From: Clostridia bacterium | Lineage (GTDB): Bacteria; Bacillota_A; Clostridia; Oscillospirales; SIG627 | Direction of reading: 5' to 3' | DNA length: 11,599 bases | NCBI GenBank assembly: GCA_017508505.1 | Contig: JAFVYT010000069.1 | Location: forward strand, 1 to 11,599 | Notes under the pieces: generated by a model | The model's database searches: none | Told to the model about the DNA's origin: nothing | The model's input: only the letters and a program-made list of their open reading frames with translations | Made by a program: the position numbers and the translations under genes | In this document: positions 1 to 6,627 of the stretch, in pieces | Numbering within the stretch: position 1 is the stretch's first letter | Layout: the number at the start of each line of letters is the position of its first letter

Positions 1-722
1 AACCACTCCAAATCCGTACCGGGCTTGCAGAAGAATTCAAGCTCCATCTGCTCAAACTCGCGGATGCGGAAGATGAAGTTGCCGGGGGTGATCTCGTTGC
101 GGAAGGACTTGCTGATCTGACCGACACCGAAGGGAACCTTCTTTCTGGTGGTGCGCTGAATATGCTTGAAATTGACGAAGATGCACTGGGCAGTCTCGGG
201 GCGGAGATAGAGCTCCGAGGAGGAGTCCTCGGTCACGCCCTGGAAGGTCTTGAACATCAAATTAAACTTACGGATATCCGTAAAGTCGGCAGAGCCGCAG
301 GAGGGGCAGGAAATGTGATTTTCCTTAATAAAGTCGGCAAGGCGGTTGTTGTCCCAGCCGTTGGGGTTCAGATCCAATTGATTCTCCGCAATGAAATCCT
401 CCACGAGCTTATCGGCTCTGTGGCGGGTCTTACAAACCTTGCAGTCCATCAAGGGATCGGAGAAGCCGCCCACGTGACCAGAAGCAACCCAGGTCTGGGG
501 ATTCATCAGGATGGCGCTGTCAAGACCTACGTTGTAAGGGCTCTCCTGAACGAACTTCTTCCACCAAGCACGCTTGACGTTGTTCTTAAGCTCAACGCCC
601 AAGGGGCCGTAGTCCCAAGAGTTGGCAAGGCCGCCGTAGATCTCACTGCCGGGGTAAACAAAGCCTCTTCCCTTGCAGAGAGCCACGATCTTTTCCATGG
701 TTTTTTCAGTATTCTTCATCAT
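1..722 (-). CDS. glyQS: Glycyl-tRNA synthetase (alpha2 type), N-terminal part, runs off the left edge
   Basis: Class II aminoacyl-tRNA synthetase that charges tRNA-Gly with glycine in the cytoplasm. The 240 visible residues match the single-chain homodimeric family, not the alpha/beta GlyQ+GlyS type. They open with the [17 protein letters not shown] stretch (about residues 18-34) and WDYGPLG, then carry four cysteines (C94, C97, C139, C142) that fit the zinc-binding insertion of this family. RPETAQ lies near 174-179 and motif 2, FRNE, at 207-210, followed by [11 protein letters not shown]. Motif 3 and the anticodon-binding domain lie outside the window. Two ATGs stand in tandem at 722 and 719; the first is 11 nt from an AGGAAG ribosome site and either could be used. 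The gene has its own promoter directly after the ABC operon, and no terminator was seen between them, so read-through from that operon is possible. Identity is close to certain; the exact start is not. Confidence 0.96.
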   Translation of the reverse strand, partial: MMKNTEKTMEKIVALCKGRGFVYPGSEIYGGLANSWDYGPLGVELKNNVKRAWWKKFVQESPYNVGLDSAILMNPQTWVASGHVGGFSDPLMDCKVCKTRHRADKLVEDFIAENQLDLNPNGWDNNRLADFIKENHISCPSCGSADFTDIRKFNLMFKTFQGVTEDSSSELYLRPETAQCIFVNFKHIQRTTRKKVPFGVGQISKSFRNEITPGNFIFRIREFEQMELEFFCKPGTDLEW

Positions 723-736
723 ATCCTCACTTTCTT

Positions 737-753
737 CCTGACTGGAGGTCAGG
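737..753 (-). promoter_or_regulatory. Small leader hairpin covering part of the glyQS ribosome site
   Basis: In the minus-strand transcript CCTGAC and GTCAGG pair around a five-base loop, a 6-bp stem. The right arm includes the AGG of the AGGAAG ribosome site that serves the start at 722, so folding would partly hide it. The leader is only about 45 nt, too short for a T-box, which controls many tRNA synthetase genes in this phylum. The pairing is seen directly; a regulatory role is inference and the stem is short. Confidence 0.35.
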
Positions 754-773
754 TGAAATAATCTCAAAGAGAC

Positions 774-802
774 ATTATACACAAAGAGGCGTCTTTTGTC
801 AA
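774..802 (-). promoter_or_regulatory. Sigma-A promoter for glyQS
   Basis: On the minus strand TTGACA (802-797) is followed after exactly 17 nt by TATAAT (779-774), a full consensus match. The expected transcript start is near 767. The -35 box begins only one base past the stop codon of the upstream ABC gene, so glyQS has a constitutive promoter of its own while still lying downstream of the operon. Confidence 0.9.
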
Positions 803-803
803 A

Positions 804-3047
804 TCAATCCTTTTCGGCCTCTTGCTTTTTCCGCTTTACGGAGGACATCTCTCGCTGAGCCAGAACCAGGCTATGGTAGATTCCGTCCTCCTTGGCTACC
901 AGCTCCTCGTGACTGCCCACCTCGGCCACGGTCTTTTTGTCCAGAACCAGAATCTTGGTGGCGTTGCGAAGGGTGGAAAGGCGGTGGGCGATGGCGATGG
1001 TGGTACGGTTTTCACAAAGGCGCTTCAGGGCGTCCTGAATCTGCTTTTCCGTCTCCGTGTCCAAGGCACTGGTGGCCTCGTCCAGAATGAGGATCTTGGG
1101 ATCGTGGAGGATGGCACGGGCAATGGCAATGCGTTGACGCTCTCCCCCCGAGAGGGTATAGCCCCGCTCGCCCACGAAGGTGTTGTAGCCGTCAGGGAGC
1201 TTCATAATGAAGTTGTGGGCGTTGGCGAGCTTGGCGGCGCGGATGATCTCCTCAAAATCCGCGTCCGGCTTGGCATAGGCAAGGTTCTCGTAAACGGTGC
1301 CCGAGAACAGAAAGCTCTCCTGCAGGACCACGCCGATCTGGGAGCGAAGGGATTGCTGGGTCAGATCCCGCACGTCCACCCCATCCACGAGGATGCGGCC
1401 TCGGTTGACGTCGTAAAGACGCATCACAAGATTGATCAAAGTGCTCTTCCCTACACCGCTGCGACCCACGATGCCGAGCATCTCACCGGGAGCGACGGTA
1501 ACGGATACGTCCTCCAGAACGTTTTCGTTTTCATTATAGCCGAACCAAATTCCCTCCAGACGGATCTCTCCGCGGATCTCGGAGGCTACGGCGCCCTTTC
1601 GGTCGGCTACGTCCGGCTCCTCGTCCAGAACCTCGAAGACCTTATTGATGGCGGTGATGGCGCGCTGGATGGTGCGGGGGTAGCTTGCCATGGAGCGCAG
1701 AGGGGTGTAAATGAGGCTGACAAAGGAGGAAAACATCGTCAATTGACCCACGGTCATCTGCCCGCCGAGAATACGGTTGCCCACCACGTAAAGCAGGATA
1801 AAATGACCGATCTGAATGAGAAATTCCGCATACGGAACGGCCTTGGCCCAAGCAATCTCGTTGCGATAGGCAATATCTCTCTGGGTGCGGATGGCCTTTT
1901 CAAACTTTGCGATCGCGTCCTTTTCGGTACCAAAGACCTTGACCACCCGAACCCCTTGAAAAATGTCGTGAAGGACGGTGTTGGCGTTGCTGCTCTCCAT
2001 CCACTGTCGGTGATAGAGCTTATGGTTGCGCCGCCACACGAAGCGGAACATCATCACGACGAAGGGAACGGGGATCAGAATCAGAAGCGCCAATTCCCAG
2101 GAATAGAGAAAAAACATCGCGGTGACGGAGAAGATCACCAAAAGCTGCTCCAGAAGTGCGGGCAAGTGGGTGGTGATGAAATTGGAGATGATGCCGGTGT
2201 CCTCGGAGACGCGATTCATCAGATCTCCCGCGGTATGACGGGAGATCCCCGCCACGGAAAGGGTCTGGATATGGGTATAGATACGGCGGCGCAGCTCTAC
2301 CATCGTGCGGTTGCTGACGATGGAGAGGAGGTTGTTTCGCAAGACGGTAAAAACGGTGATCAGAACCCGAATCAGCGCCATAGAACCAACCACCAGAAGC
2401 ACCGAGGAGAAGGCGTTTAAGACTCCTTGGGGATCGGAGGTGACCAGATACCCGTCCACAAACCGTCCCTGGATCATCGGGAGCACCACGTTCAAAAAGG
2501 AGGTGAGAAAGAAGAGCAGCATCGAAATGAGGATACGTCCCAATTCGGGACGGGCAATGGGATACAGCTTCTTCAGCGTGCTCTTGCGGTCCGAGCAGGA
2601 GGGGCAGGCAGAGCCCGGACGAATGGGGCGGCGGCACTTGGGACACTCGCTGGTGCGGTAATGGAAAACGGCGTTTTTCGGGGTGAGAACCCCGTCTGCG
2701 ATCTCCTTTAAAATACGGACGAGCTGGGAAAGATTTTCCTTTTCCGAGGAAAAGGCACGGCAAAGCTCCTGCCACACTCCCCGGTAACAAATCTCACAGA
2801 CCGCACCGCCCGCGAAGGCCTCGAAGCGGGCGTCCGATACCTCGGAAATGACATAGGAAAAAAGGATCTGCTCTCGGGAAACGTCTGCCAGATACAGCTT
2901 TTCTTCCCCGAACAGAACGGCGCCGTCCAGAATTCTCCCCTCCCGATCCAGATTGACGGGAAAAGAAAAGACCACGCGGTCCGACTGCGCCTCGATCTGT
3001 CCGATCAGGGAGCGGAGCATGCTTTCAAATTCAGGTTGACTCTTCAA
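804..3047 (-). CDS. ABC exporter half-transporter with N-terminal soluble domain and zinc ribbon (747 aa), third gene of the DUF1854 operon
   Basis: Type IV (exporter-fold) ABC protein: membrane domain fused to an ATPase, expected to dimerise in the cytoplasmic membrane and move an unknown substrate outward. Residues 1-130 form an extra soluble domain, followed by a zinc ribbon (C135, C138, C148, C151). Hydrophobic segments between about 170 and 450 give the six-helix membrane domain. The nucleotide-binding domain has Walker A GRSGVGKST (528-536), Q-loop Q576, signature LSGGE (632-636), Walker B ILILDE (652-657) and switch H688, all canonical. The start is a TTG at 3047, chosen because AGAGGAG sits 7 nt upstream; the next in-frame ATG (3020) lacks such a site. 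It lies 18 nt after the DUF1854 gene. Multidrug or lipid-like export is possible, but the substrate is not readable. NCBI names for proteobacterial relatives beside DUF1854 mention cyanophycin metabolism; no cyanophycin gene is seen here. Confidence 0.9.
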   Translation of the reverse strand: MKSQPEFESMLRSLIGQIEAQSDRVVFSFPVNLDREGRILDGAVLFGEEKLYLADVSREQILFSYVISEVSDARFEAFAGGAVCEICYRGVWQELCRAFSSEKENLSQLVRILKEIADGVLTPKNAVFHYRTSECPKCRRPIRPGSACPSCSDRKSTLKKLYPIARPELGRILISMLLFFLTSFLNVVLPMIQGRFVDGYLVTSDPQGVLNAFSSVLLVVGSMALIRVLITVFTVLRNNLLSIVSNRTMVELRRRIYTHIQTLSVAGISRHTAGDLMNRVSEDTGIISNFITTHLPALLEQLLVIFSVTAMFFLYSWELALLILIPVPFVVMMFRFVWRRNHKLYHRQWMESSNANTVLHDIFQGVRVVKVFGTEKDAIAKFEKAIRTQRDIAYRNEIAWAKAVPYAEFLIQIGHFILLYVVGNRILGGQMTVGQLTMFSSFVSLIYTPLRSMASYPRTIQRAITAINKVFEVLDEEPDVADRKGAVASEIRGEIRLEGIWFGYNENENVLEDVSVTVAPGEMLGIVGRSGVGKSTLINLVMRLYDVNRGRILVDGVDVRDLTQQSLRSQIGVVLQESFLFSGTVYENLAYAKPDADFEEIIRAAKLANAHNFIMKLPDGYNTFVGERGYTLSGGERQRIAIARAILHDPKILILDEATSALDTETEKQIQDALKRLCENRTTIAIAHRLSTLRNATKILVLDKKTVAEVGSHEELVAKEDGIYHSLVLAQREMSSVKRKKQEAEKD

Positions 3048-3065
3048 GGCTTGACTCCTCTTTCA

Positions 3066-3578
3066 TCAGATGTACAGCTCAATCTTGGAATAGCTCTTTT
3101 TGTCCAGCCCGGCAAGGCTCTCGATCTCGTAGCGGCAGCCGTCGTGATCCGAAACGAAGAGTCGGTCCTCCCCCACCCGGATGAGACTGCGATAGGTATC
3201 CTTCACCGAAAAGCTGAGAACGCCGTAATCCGTCTGACACTCCCAAAAGGTAAAGCCGAATCGCTCATTGAGCTTCAAAATCTTCTGAATCTTCGGTGCA
3301 AAATAGCGCTTTTTCAGTTCTGCCTGCAAAAGGGCTGCGGTATCGGGATCGAAATCCGAAAGGTCGTAGACCATTCCGATTTCCTCCTTTTCCTCGTTTT
3401 GCACGCAAAGGTATTTTTCCCTCGTTTCAAAGGGAAAGGCCAGGCAAAGAAAGGCTCTTCCCTCGAAATCCGGGTCCTTGGTGCGGATCATCAAAAGGCC
3501 CGTTTCCGAAAGGAAAAACGCGGTGTTTTCAGGGGAAAGGCGATGGCTTTCCGTTATGCTTTCCAATCCTCGGATCAT
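3066..3578 (-). CDS. DUF1854 family protein between two ABC exporters
   Basis: A 170-residue cytoplasmic protein without signal peptide or membrane segment. The C-terminal half carries the pattern I recall for DUF1854: ELKKRYFAPKIQKI (about 87-100), then W112 and TDYGVLSFSVKD (116-127), then DHDGCRYEI (144-152) and the terminal LDKKSYSKIEL. The N-terminal 60 residues are more divergent. The family has no known biochemical function but is encoded beside ABC exporters, and proteobacterial members are labelled cyanophycin metabolism-associated in public annotation. Here it sits between two exporter genes, 9 nt after one and 18 nt before the other, so a role as accessory or regulatory subunit of the transporter is a reasonable inference. 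The ATG at 3578 has an AAGGAGG ribosome site 4 nt upstream whose first bases come from the previous gene's stop codon. The family call rests on remembered motif pattern, not on a search. Confidence 0.8.
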   Translation of the reverse strand: MIRGLESITESHRLSPENTAFFLSETGLLMIRTKDPDFEGRAFLCLAFPFETREKYLCVQNEEKEEIGMVYDLSDFDPDTAALLQAELKKRYFAPKIQKILKLNERFGFTFWECQTDYGVLSFSVKDTYRSLIRVGEDRLFVSDHDGCRYEIESLAGLDKKSYSKIELYI

Positions 3579-3582
3579 ACTG

Positions 3583-3590
3583 CCTCCTTA
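3583..3590 (-). promoter_or_regulatory. Ribosome site of the DUF1854 gene fused to the preceding stop codon
   Basis: On the minus strand the stop TAA of the first ABC gene is the start of TAAGGAGG, a complete Shine-Dalgarno for the ATG at 3578. A ribosome ending on the first gene would be placed on the next start, which suggests translational coupling and fixed stoichiometry. Confidence 0.75.
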
Positions 3591-5882
3591 TTCCTCAATG
3601 CCGATGGTGCGCAAGGCCTCCATCTGCAGTTCATAAAGCTTGCGATAAACTCCCTCGGGGCGGCTGAGCAGCTCCTCGTGGGTTCCCTCCTCCACCTTTT
3701 TTCCCTCTTCCATTACGATGAGGAAATCTGCATCCCGCAGCGTGGAAAGGCGGTGGGCGATGGTGATGGTGGTGCGGCCGCGGGAGATGGCCTCCAGCGC
3801 CGTCTGGATCTTCCGCTCCGTTTTGGTATCCATAGCCGCGGTGGCCTCGTCCAAAACGAGAATGGCGGGATCCTTGAGGATCGCACGGGCAATGGAGATC
3901 CTCTGCTTCTCCCCTCCCGAAAGACTCCTTTTGTCAAAGCCCACGCGGGTCTCGTAGCCGTTGGGGAAGGCCATAATAAAGTCGTGGCAGCCTGCGGCCT
4001 TGGAGGCACGGATCACGTCCTCCCGGGAGGCCTCGGGATTGGCGTAGCGAATGTTATCCAAAATGGTACCGCGGAACAGATACGTCTCCTGAGAAACGAT
4101 GGCTACGTTGTCCCGAAGTACCCTAAAGCTCAAATCTCGGATGTCCACCCCGTCAAGGGTGATGCGGCCGCTTTCCACGTCGTAAAGACGGGTCAGAAGA
4201 TTGGCAAGGGTACTCTTTCCCGCACCGGTGTGTCCCACGATCCCGAGGGTCTTGCCCGCGGGGACGCGGAAGGAAACGTCGGTGATGGTCTTTTTACCCG
4301 GGGCATAAGAGAAATTGACCCCTTCAAAGGAAATCTCCCCACGCACGTGCTCGAGCACAACGGGGTTTTCCCTTTCCTTGACGTCCGGCTCGGTCTCCAT
4401 GATCTCAAAGAGACGCTGGAGGGCGTTGAGTCCCCCTGCAAACTGGCTGAAGAAGTTGGCAAAAAAGTTCAAAGGGGTGTAGAGCATGGCAAGGTAGCTG
4501 ACAAAGAGATTCAATTCCCCGTAGGTAATGCCGCTTCCCGGGGTGATCCCCTCCTTGAGAACAAAGTATGCGCCCGCTCCCCAAACAAGGTAGGTGGTCA
4601 TTCTCATCCCCAGATTCATAAAGGGAAAGAGGGTGTGACGCATCACGTCGATGCGGAGCTTTGTCTCGGAATAGTCGCGGCTTCGCTTTTCAAAGCGGCC
4701 GATCTCCGTTTTCTCACGGGAGAAGGCCTTGACCACCCGCATTCCCCCAAGCACATCGGAAAGAATGGAATTAAAGCGACTCCTGCGGGTATGATTTTCC
4801 GCGTGGAGACGACGGAAAAATTTCAAAACAGCCACATACCCCAGAAACACGAAGGGCACGGGCAGGACCACGATCAAGGTCAGGAGGGGGTTGGTCATCA
4901 GCATCACCGCAATCACCCCGACGATCTGGACGATGTTGGTGAGAAAATACGGTACGCCGTCACAGAAAAACCAATACAGGCTTTCTGCGTCGGAGTTGAT
5001 CTGGGTAATGAGCCGTCCCGTGTGACGGGAGGTGAAAAAGGAGTAGGACAGGCGCTCGAAGGAAGAAAAGATCGTCCGCTTCAGATCGTATGTGACGAAG
5101 GAGGAGACCTTGGCACCGACGAAGCTGTTGAACATCTTGACCACGGCTCCGAGAAAAGCAGCCGCCGCAATGGAAAGCACCAAAACACCGATCTGCCCGT
5201 AAAGGCTGCCGCCCTTTGTCAGGACCTCATCGTAGAGAACCTTACTGTTCAGATACGGGGTAATGACACTGACGGCACCGGAGAGCAGCACCGTGAGAAA
5301 AACCATCGCCATCTGAACGCGGTAACGCATAAAAAACGGGATCACACGGCGAATAAGGCTCGACTTGCCAAAGCATTTTTTGCAGATGCGCTTTTTCGGA
5401 TCCGAAAAGGGTTCGCCGCAATGGGGGCAACGGGGGATCTCGGGCATTTTTTTCTCGGGGACGGTGCCGTCCTTCAAAAACGACTCCACTGCATCCCGAA
5501 AGTCAAAGACCTCCTTGCGGCATGCAAAGCTTGCCCAGAGGAGAACCTCGTCCAAGCCATTCTTTTTCCGAAGCACCAATCGGATCACGGAGACCTGCTC
5601 CTCCACCCGAATCCCTTCGATCTCCTCCCACGGAAAGAACACGTAATCCTGCTGCGTCAAAACGGTTTGAGGGTCGGAAGAGGCAAAAAGAGAAGCGCCC
5701 CTCTCCTTTTTCAAATCGAGCGTACAAAAGAGGCTAGCGACCCCTTCCCGCGTCACGGCGGTATAGGCATCGCAGTAATACACCTCTCTTCCCATATCGG
5801 TCTTGATAAGGAGGAGCGCTTCGTCGCAATTGACACCTTTTTGGTAAAAGGAATGCTTGATTTCCTCGGGAATGATCTTCAT
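3588..5882 (-). CDS. ABC exporter half-transporter with N-terminal PH-like domain and zinc ribbon (764 aa), first gene of the DUF1854 operon
   Basis: Exporter-fold ABC protein, paralogous in layout to the 747-residue protein of the same operon. Residues 1-145 form a soluble domain; the stretch with FPWEEIEGIRVEE (83-95), a following strand-rich part and a terminal helix (about 123-137) resembles a bacterial PH/GRAM-like fold, an inference from pattern. A zinc ribbon follows (C152, C155, C167, C170). Membrane helices span about 175-475. The ATPase has Walker A GHTGAGKST (550-558), Q598, LSGGE (654-658), Walker B ILVLDE (674-679) and switch H710, all intact. The open frame extends upstream to 6047, but ATG 5882 is chosen because AAGGTGG sits 7 nt before it and the promoter at 5911-5939 lies inside the longer version. 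The two exporters could form a heterodimer or two homodimers; neither shows the degenerate catalytic site common in heterodimeric exporters. Substrate unknown. Confidence 0.9.
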   Translation of the reverse strand: MKIIPEEIKHSFYQKGVNCDEALLLIKTDMGREVYYCDAYTAVTREGVASLFCTLDLKKERGASLFASSDPQTVLTQQDYVFFPWEEIEGIRVEEQVSVIRLVLRKKNGLDEVLLWASFACRKEVFDFRDAVESFLKDGTVPEKKMPEIPRCPHCGEPFSDPKKRICKKCFGKSSLIRRVIPFFMRYRVQMAMVFLTVLLSGAVSVITPYLNSKVLYDEVLTKGGSLYGQIGVLVLSIAAAAFLGAVVKMFNSFVGAKVSSFVTYDLKRTIFSSFERLSYSFFTSRHTGRLITQINSDAESLYWFFCDGVPYFLTNIVQIVGVIAVMLMTNPLLTLIVVLPVPFVFLGYVAVLKFFRRLHAENHTRRSRFNSILSDVLGGMRVVKAFSREKTEIGRFEKRSRDYSETKLRIDVMRHTLFPFMNLGMRMTTYLVWGAGAYFVLKEGITPGSGITYGELNLFVSYLAMLYTPLNFFANFFSQFAGGLNALQRLFEIMETEPDVKERENPVVLEHVRGEISFEGVNFSYAPGKKTITDVSFRVPAGKTLGIVGHTGAGKSTLANLLTRLYDVESGRITLDGVDIRDLSFRVLRDNVAIVSQETYLFRGTILDNIRYANPEASREDVIRASKAAGCHDFIMAFPNGYETRVGFDKRSLSGGEKQRISIARAILKDPAILVLDEATAAMDTKTERKIQTALEAISRGRTTITIAHRLSTLRDADFLIVMEEGKKVEEGTHEELLSRPEGVYRKLYELQMEALRTIGIEE

Positions 5883-5910
5883 AGACAACCCACCTTTTCC
5901 TTTCAAGGTC

Positions 5911-5939
5911 ACAGTATCATACCCAAGGGGGTTTGTCAA
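5911..5939 (-). promoter_or_regulatory. Promoter of the ABC-DUF1854-ABC operon
   Basis: Minus strand TTGACA (5939-5934), 17-nt spacer, then TACTGT (5916-5911) preceded by TGA, giving an extended -10 of the TGn type that offsets the weaker hexamer. The start point would be near 5904, about 22 nt ahead of the ATG at 5882 and just before its ribosome site. Confidence 0.7.
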
Positions 5940-5957
5940 GAAGTTTGGGAAAAAAGT

Positions 5958-5995
5958 CTTTTTTTCTTTTTTCTCTTGAGAAAAAAGAAAAAAAG
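5958..5995. repeat. Perfect inverted repeat, 18-bp arms, in the divergent control region
   Basis: The left arm CTTTTTTTCTTTTTTCTC (5958-5975) is matched exactly by its reverse complement at 5978-5995 with only TT between. One arm is all pyrimidine and the other all purine. It lies between the two divergent promoters, contains the rightward -35 box and most of its spacer, and ends about 18 bp upstream of the leftward -35. It could be an operator, a cruciform-prone element, or an A-tract element that aids the promoters. It is not an obvious terminator for either direction, because both operons start here rather than end. Confidence 0.85.
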
Positions 5996-6004
5996 CGCTA
6001 TAAT
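5976..6004 (+). promoter_or_regulatory. Rightward sigma-A promoter P1 for the MecA-like / UDG operon
   Basis: TTGAGA (5976-5981) and TATAAT (5999-6004) are 17 nt apart. The start point would be near 6010-6012, giving a leader of about 100 nt before the TTG start at 6115. The -35 and spacer sit within the inverted repeat at 5958-5995. Confidence 0.75.
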
Positions 6005-6010
6005 TTCGGT

Positions 6011-6118
6011 ATGTACGAAAATTGGTGTTGCCTTCCCCTTTTCCCAAAAAGTGTCGGTTGCATTTTTTCCCACGGTGCTTATACTGAAAGAAAGAGCAAA
6101 TGGGAGGGTCGGAATTGA
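6011..6118 (+). CDS. Possible 35-codon leader reading frame ahead of the MecA-like gene
   Basis: An ATG at 6011 lies exactly where P1 transcription is expected to begin, so it would be leaderless. The frame runs 35 codons and its TGA (6116-6118) overlaps the TTG start of the next gene in a TTGA arrangement. The peptide has an NWCC stretch and no recognised motif. There is no ribosome site. This may be chance; it is listed because its position at both ends is striking. Confidence 0.15.
   Translation: MYENWCCLPLFPKSVGCIFSHGAYTERKSKWEGRN
6058..6085 (+). promoter_or_regulatory. Possible second rightward promoter P2
   Basis: TTGCAT (6058-6063) and TATACT (6080-6085) are separated by 16 nt. A transcript from near 6092 would reach the GGGAGGG ribosome site (6102-6108) with a short leader of about 23 nt, which suits the TTG start at 6115 well. 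Match is good but below consensus. Confidence 0.5.
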
Positions 6119-6600
6119 AATTGACGCAAAACGGAGAAAATACCTTACGGATCAGTCTGAGTGCCGAGGATCTGGAGGCATACCGCCTTTCCCCGGAGGA
6201 ATTGGACTACGATAAGCCCTCCGGGCGCAGGATCATCCGAGAGCTGTTTAAGGCTGCAAAGGAGCATTGCGGCTTTGACTGTACGGCAGAGCGGGTCTAC
6301 ATACAGCTTTATCCGAAAAAGGACGGCGGCTGTGAGCTGTTCGTCATCCGTCTGGAGGAAAACGCGAAGAAGGAGTGCTATCTGATCCCCTCTCTGGAGG
6401 CATACCTTGCGGTAAGAAGTCTGTTCCGAGGAGAGGACGCACCGATTTTTTATCGGGTCCGTCAAAAGGAGCGCTTTTTCGTTTTGGCTCCCTCGGAGCG
6501 GATTCCGCCCCGCCTCGGAGAATTTGCGGAAAAACAAAAGAGAACCCCCTCTCGCACCTTTTTAAAAAGCCGATGCGTCAGGGTGCGAGACGAAGAATAA
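6115..6600 (+). CDS. Short MecA-family adaptor protein
   Basis: MecA proteins link substrates such as ComK to the ClpC ATPase for degradation by ClpCP. The first 85 residues follow the MecA N-terminal pattern: MKLTQNGENTLRISLSAEDL (1-20), a Ser-Pro-Glu-Glu-Leu helix start, then GRRIIRELFKAAKE and a strand pair through QLYPKKDGGCELFVIRL. The C-terminal part (about 90-161) keeps a compressed version of the ClpC-binding domain, with YRVRQKERFFVL and a final basic strand. At 161 residues it is clearly shorter than the usual 210-250. The start is TTG 6115 because GGGAGGG lies 6 nt upstream and homologues begin with MK-I/L; an in-frame ATG at 6100 has no good ribosome site. It is the first gene of an operon with the glycosylase gene 27 nt downstream. 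The family is fairly sure; whether it binds ClpC, and what it delivers, is open. Confidence 0.75.
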   Translation: MKLTQNGENTLRISLSAEDLEAYRLSPEELDYDKPSGRRIIRELFKAAKEHCGFDCTAERVYIQLYPKKDGGCELFVIRLEENAKKECYLIPSLEAYLAVRSLFRGEDAPIFYRVRQKERFFVLAPSERIPPRLGEFAEKQKRTPSRTFLKSRCVRVRDEE

Positions 6601-6627
6601 ACAAACGAAAAAAGAGGACGTAGAAGG

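Noticed and set aside
162..761. A 199-codon plus-strand frame at the left edge
   Set aside because: It is antisense to glycyl-tRNA synthetase, whose motifs read cleanly on the minus strand.
723..803. Intrinsic terminator between the ABC operon and glyQS
   Set aside because: The only hairpin (737-753) has a 6-bp stem and no T-tract after it in the minus direction.
822..2420. A 532-codon plus-strand frame opposite the 747-aa exporter
   Set aside because: Same reasoning: antisense shadow of a well-supported gene, no ribosome site or domain seen.
804..5882. Assigning the exporters to cyanophycin transport or to a named multidrug system
   Set aside because: No cyanophycin genes are present and no substrate-specific residues can be read; the label would come only from distant homologues.
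5883..6047. A 55-residue N-terminal extension of the 764-aa exporter
   Set aside because: It would span the operon promoter and the inverted repeat, is low-complexity, and lacks a ribosome site, whereas the ATG at 5882 has AAGGTGG at 7 nt.
3036..6215. A 1059-codon open frame on the plus strand opposite the exporter genes
   Set aside because: It lies antisense to two proteins with complete ABC motifs and a DUF1854 gene. Its product has no recognisable domain and is His/Gly/Asp-rich in the way antisense frames of such genes are. It has no fitting promoter.
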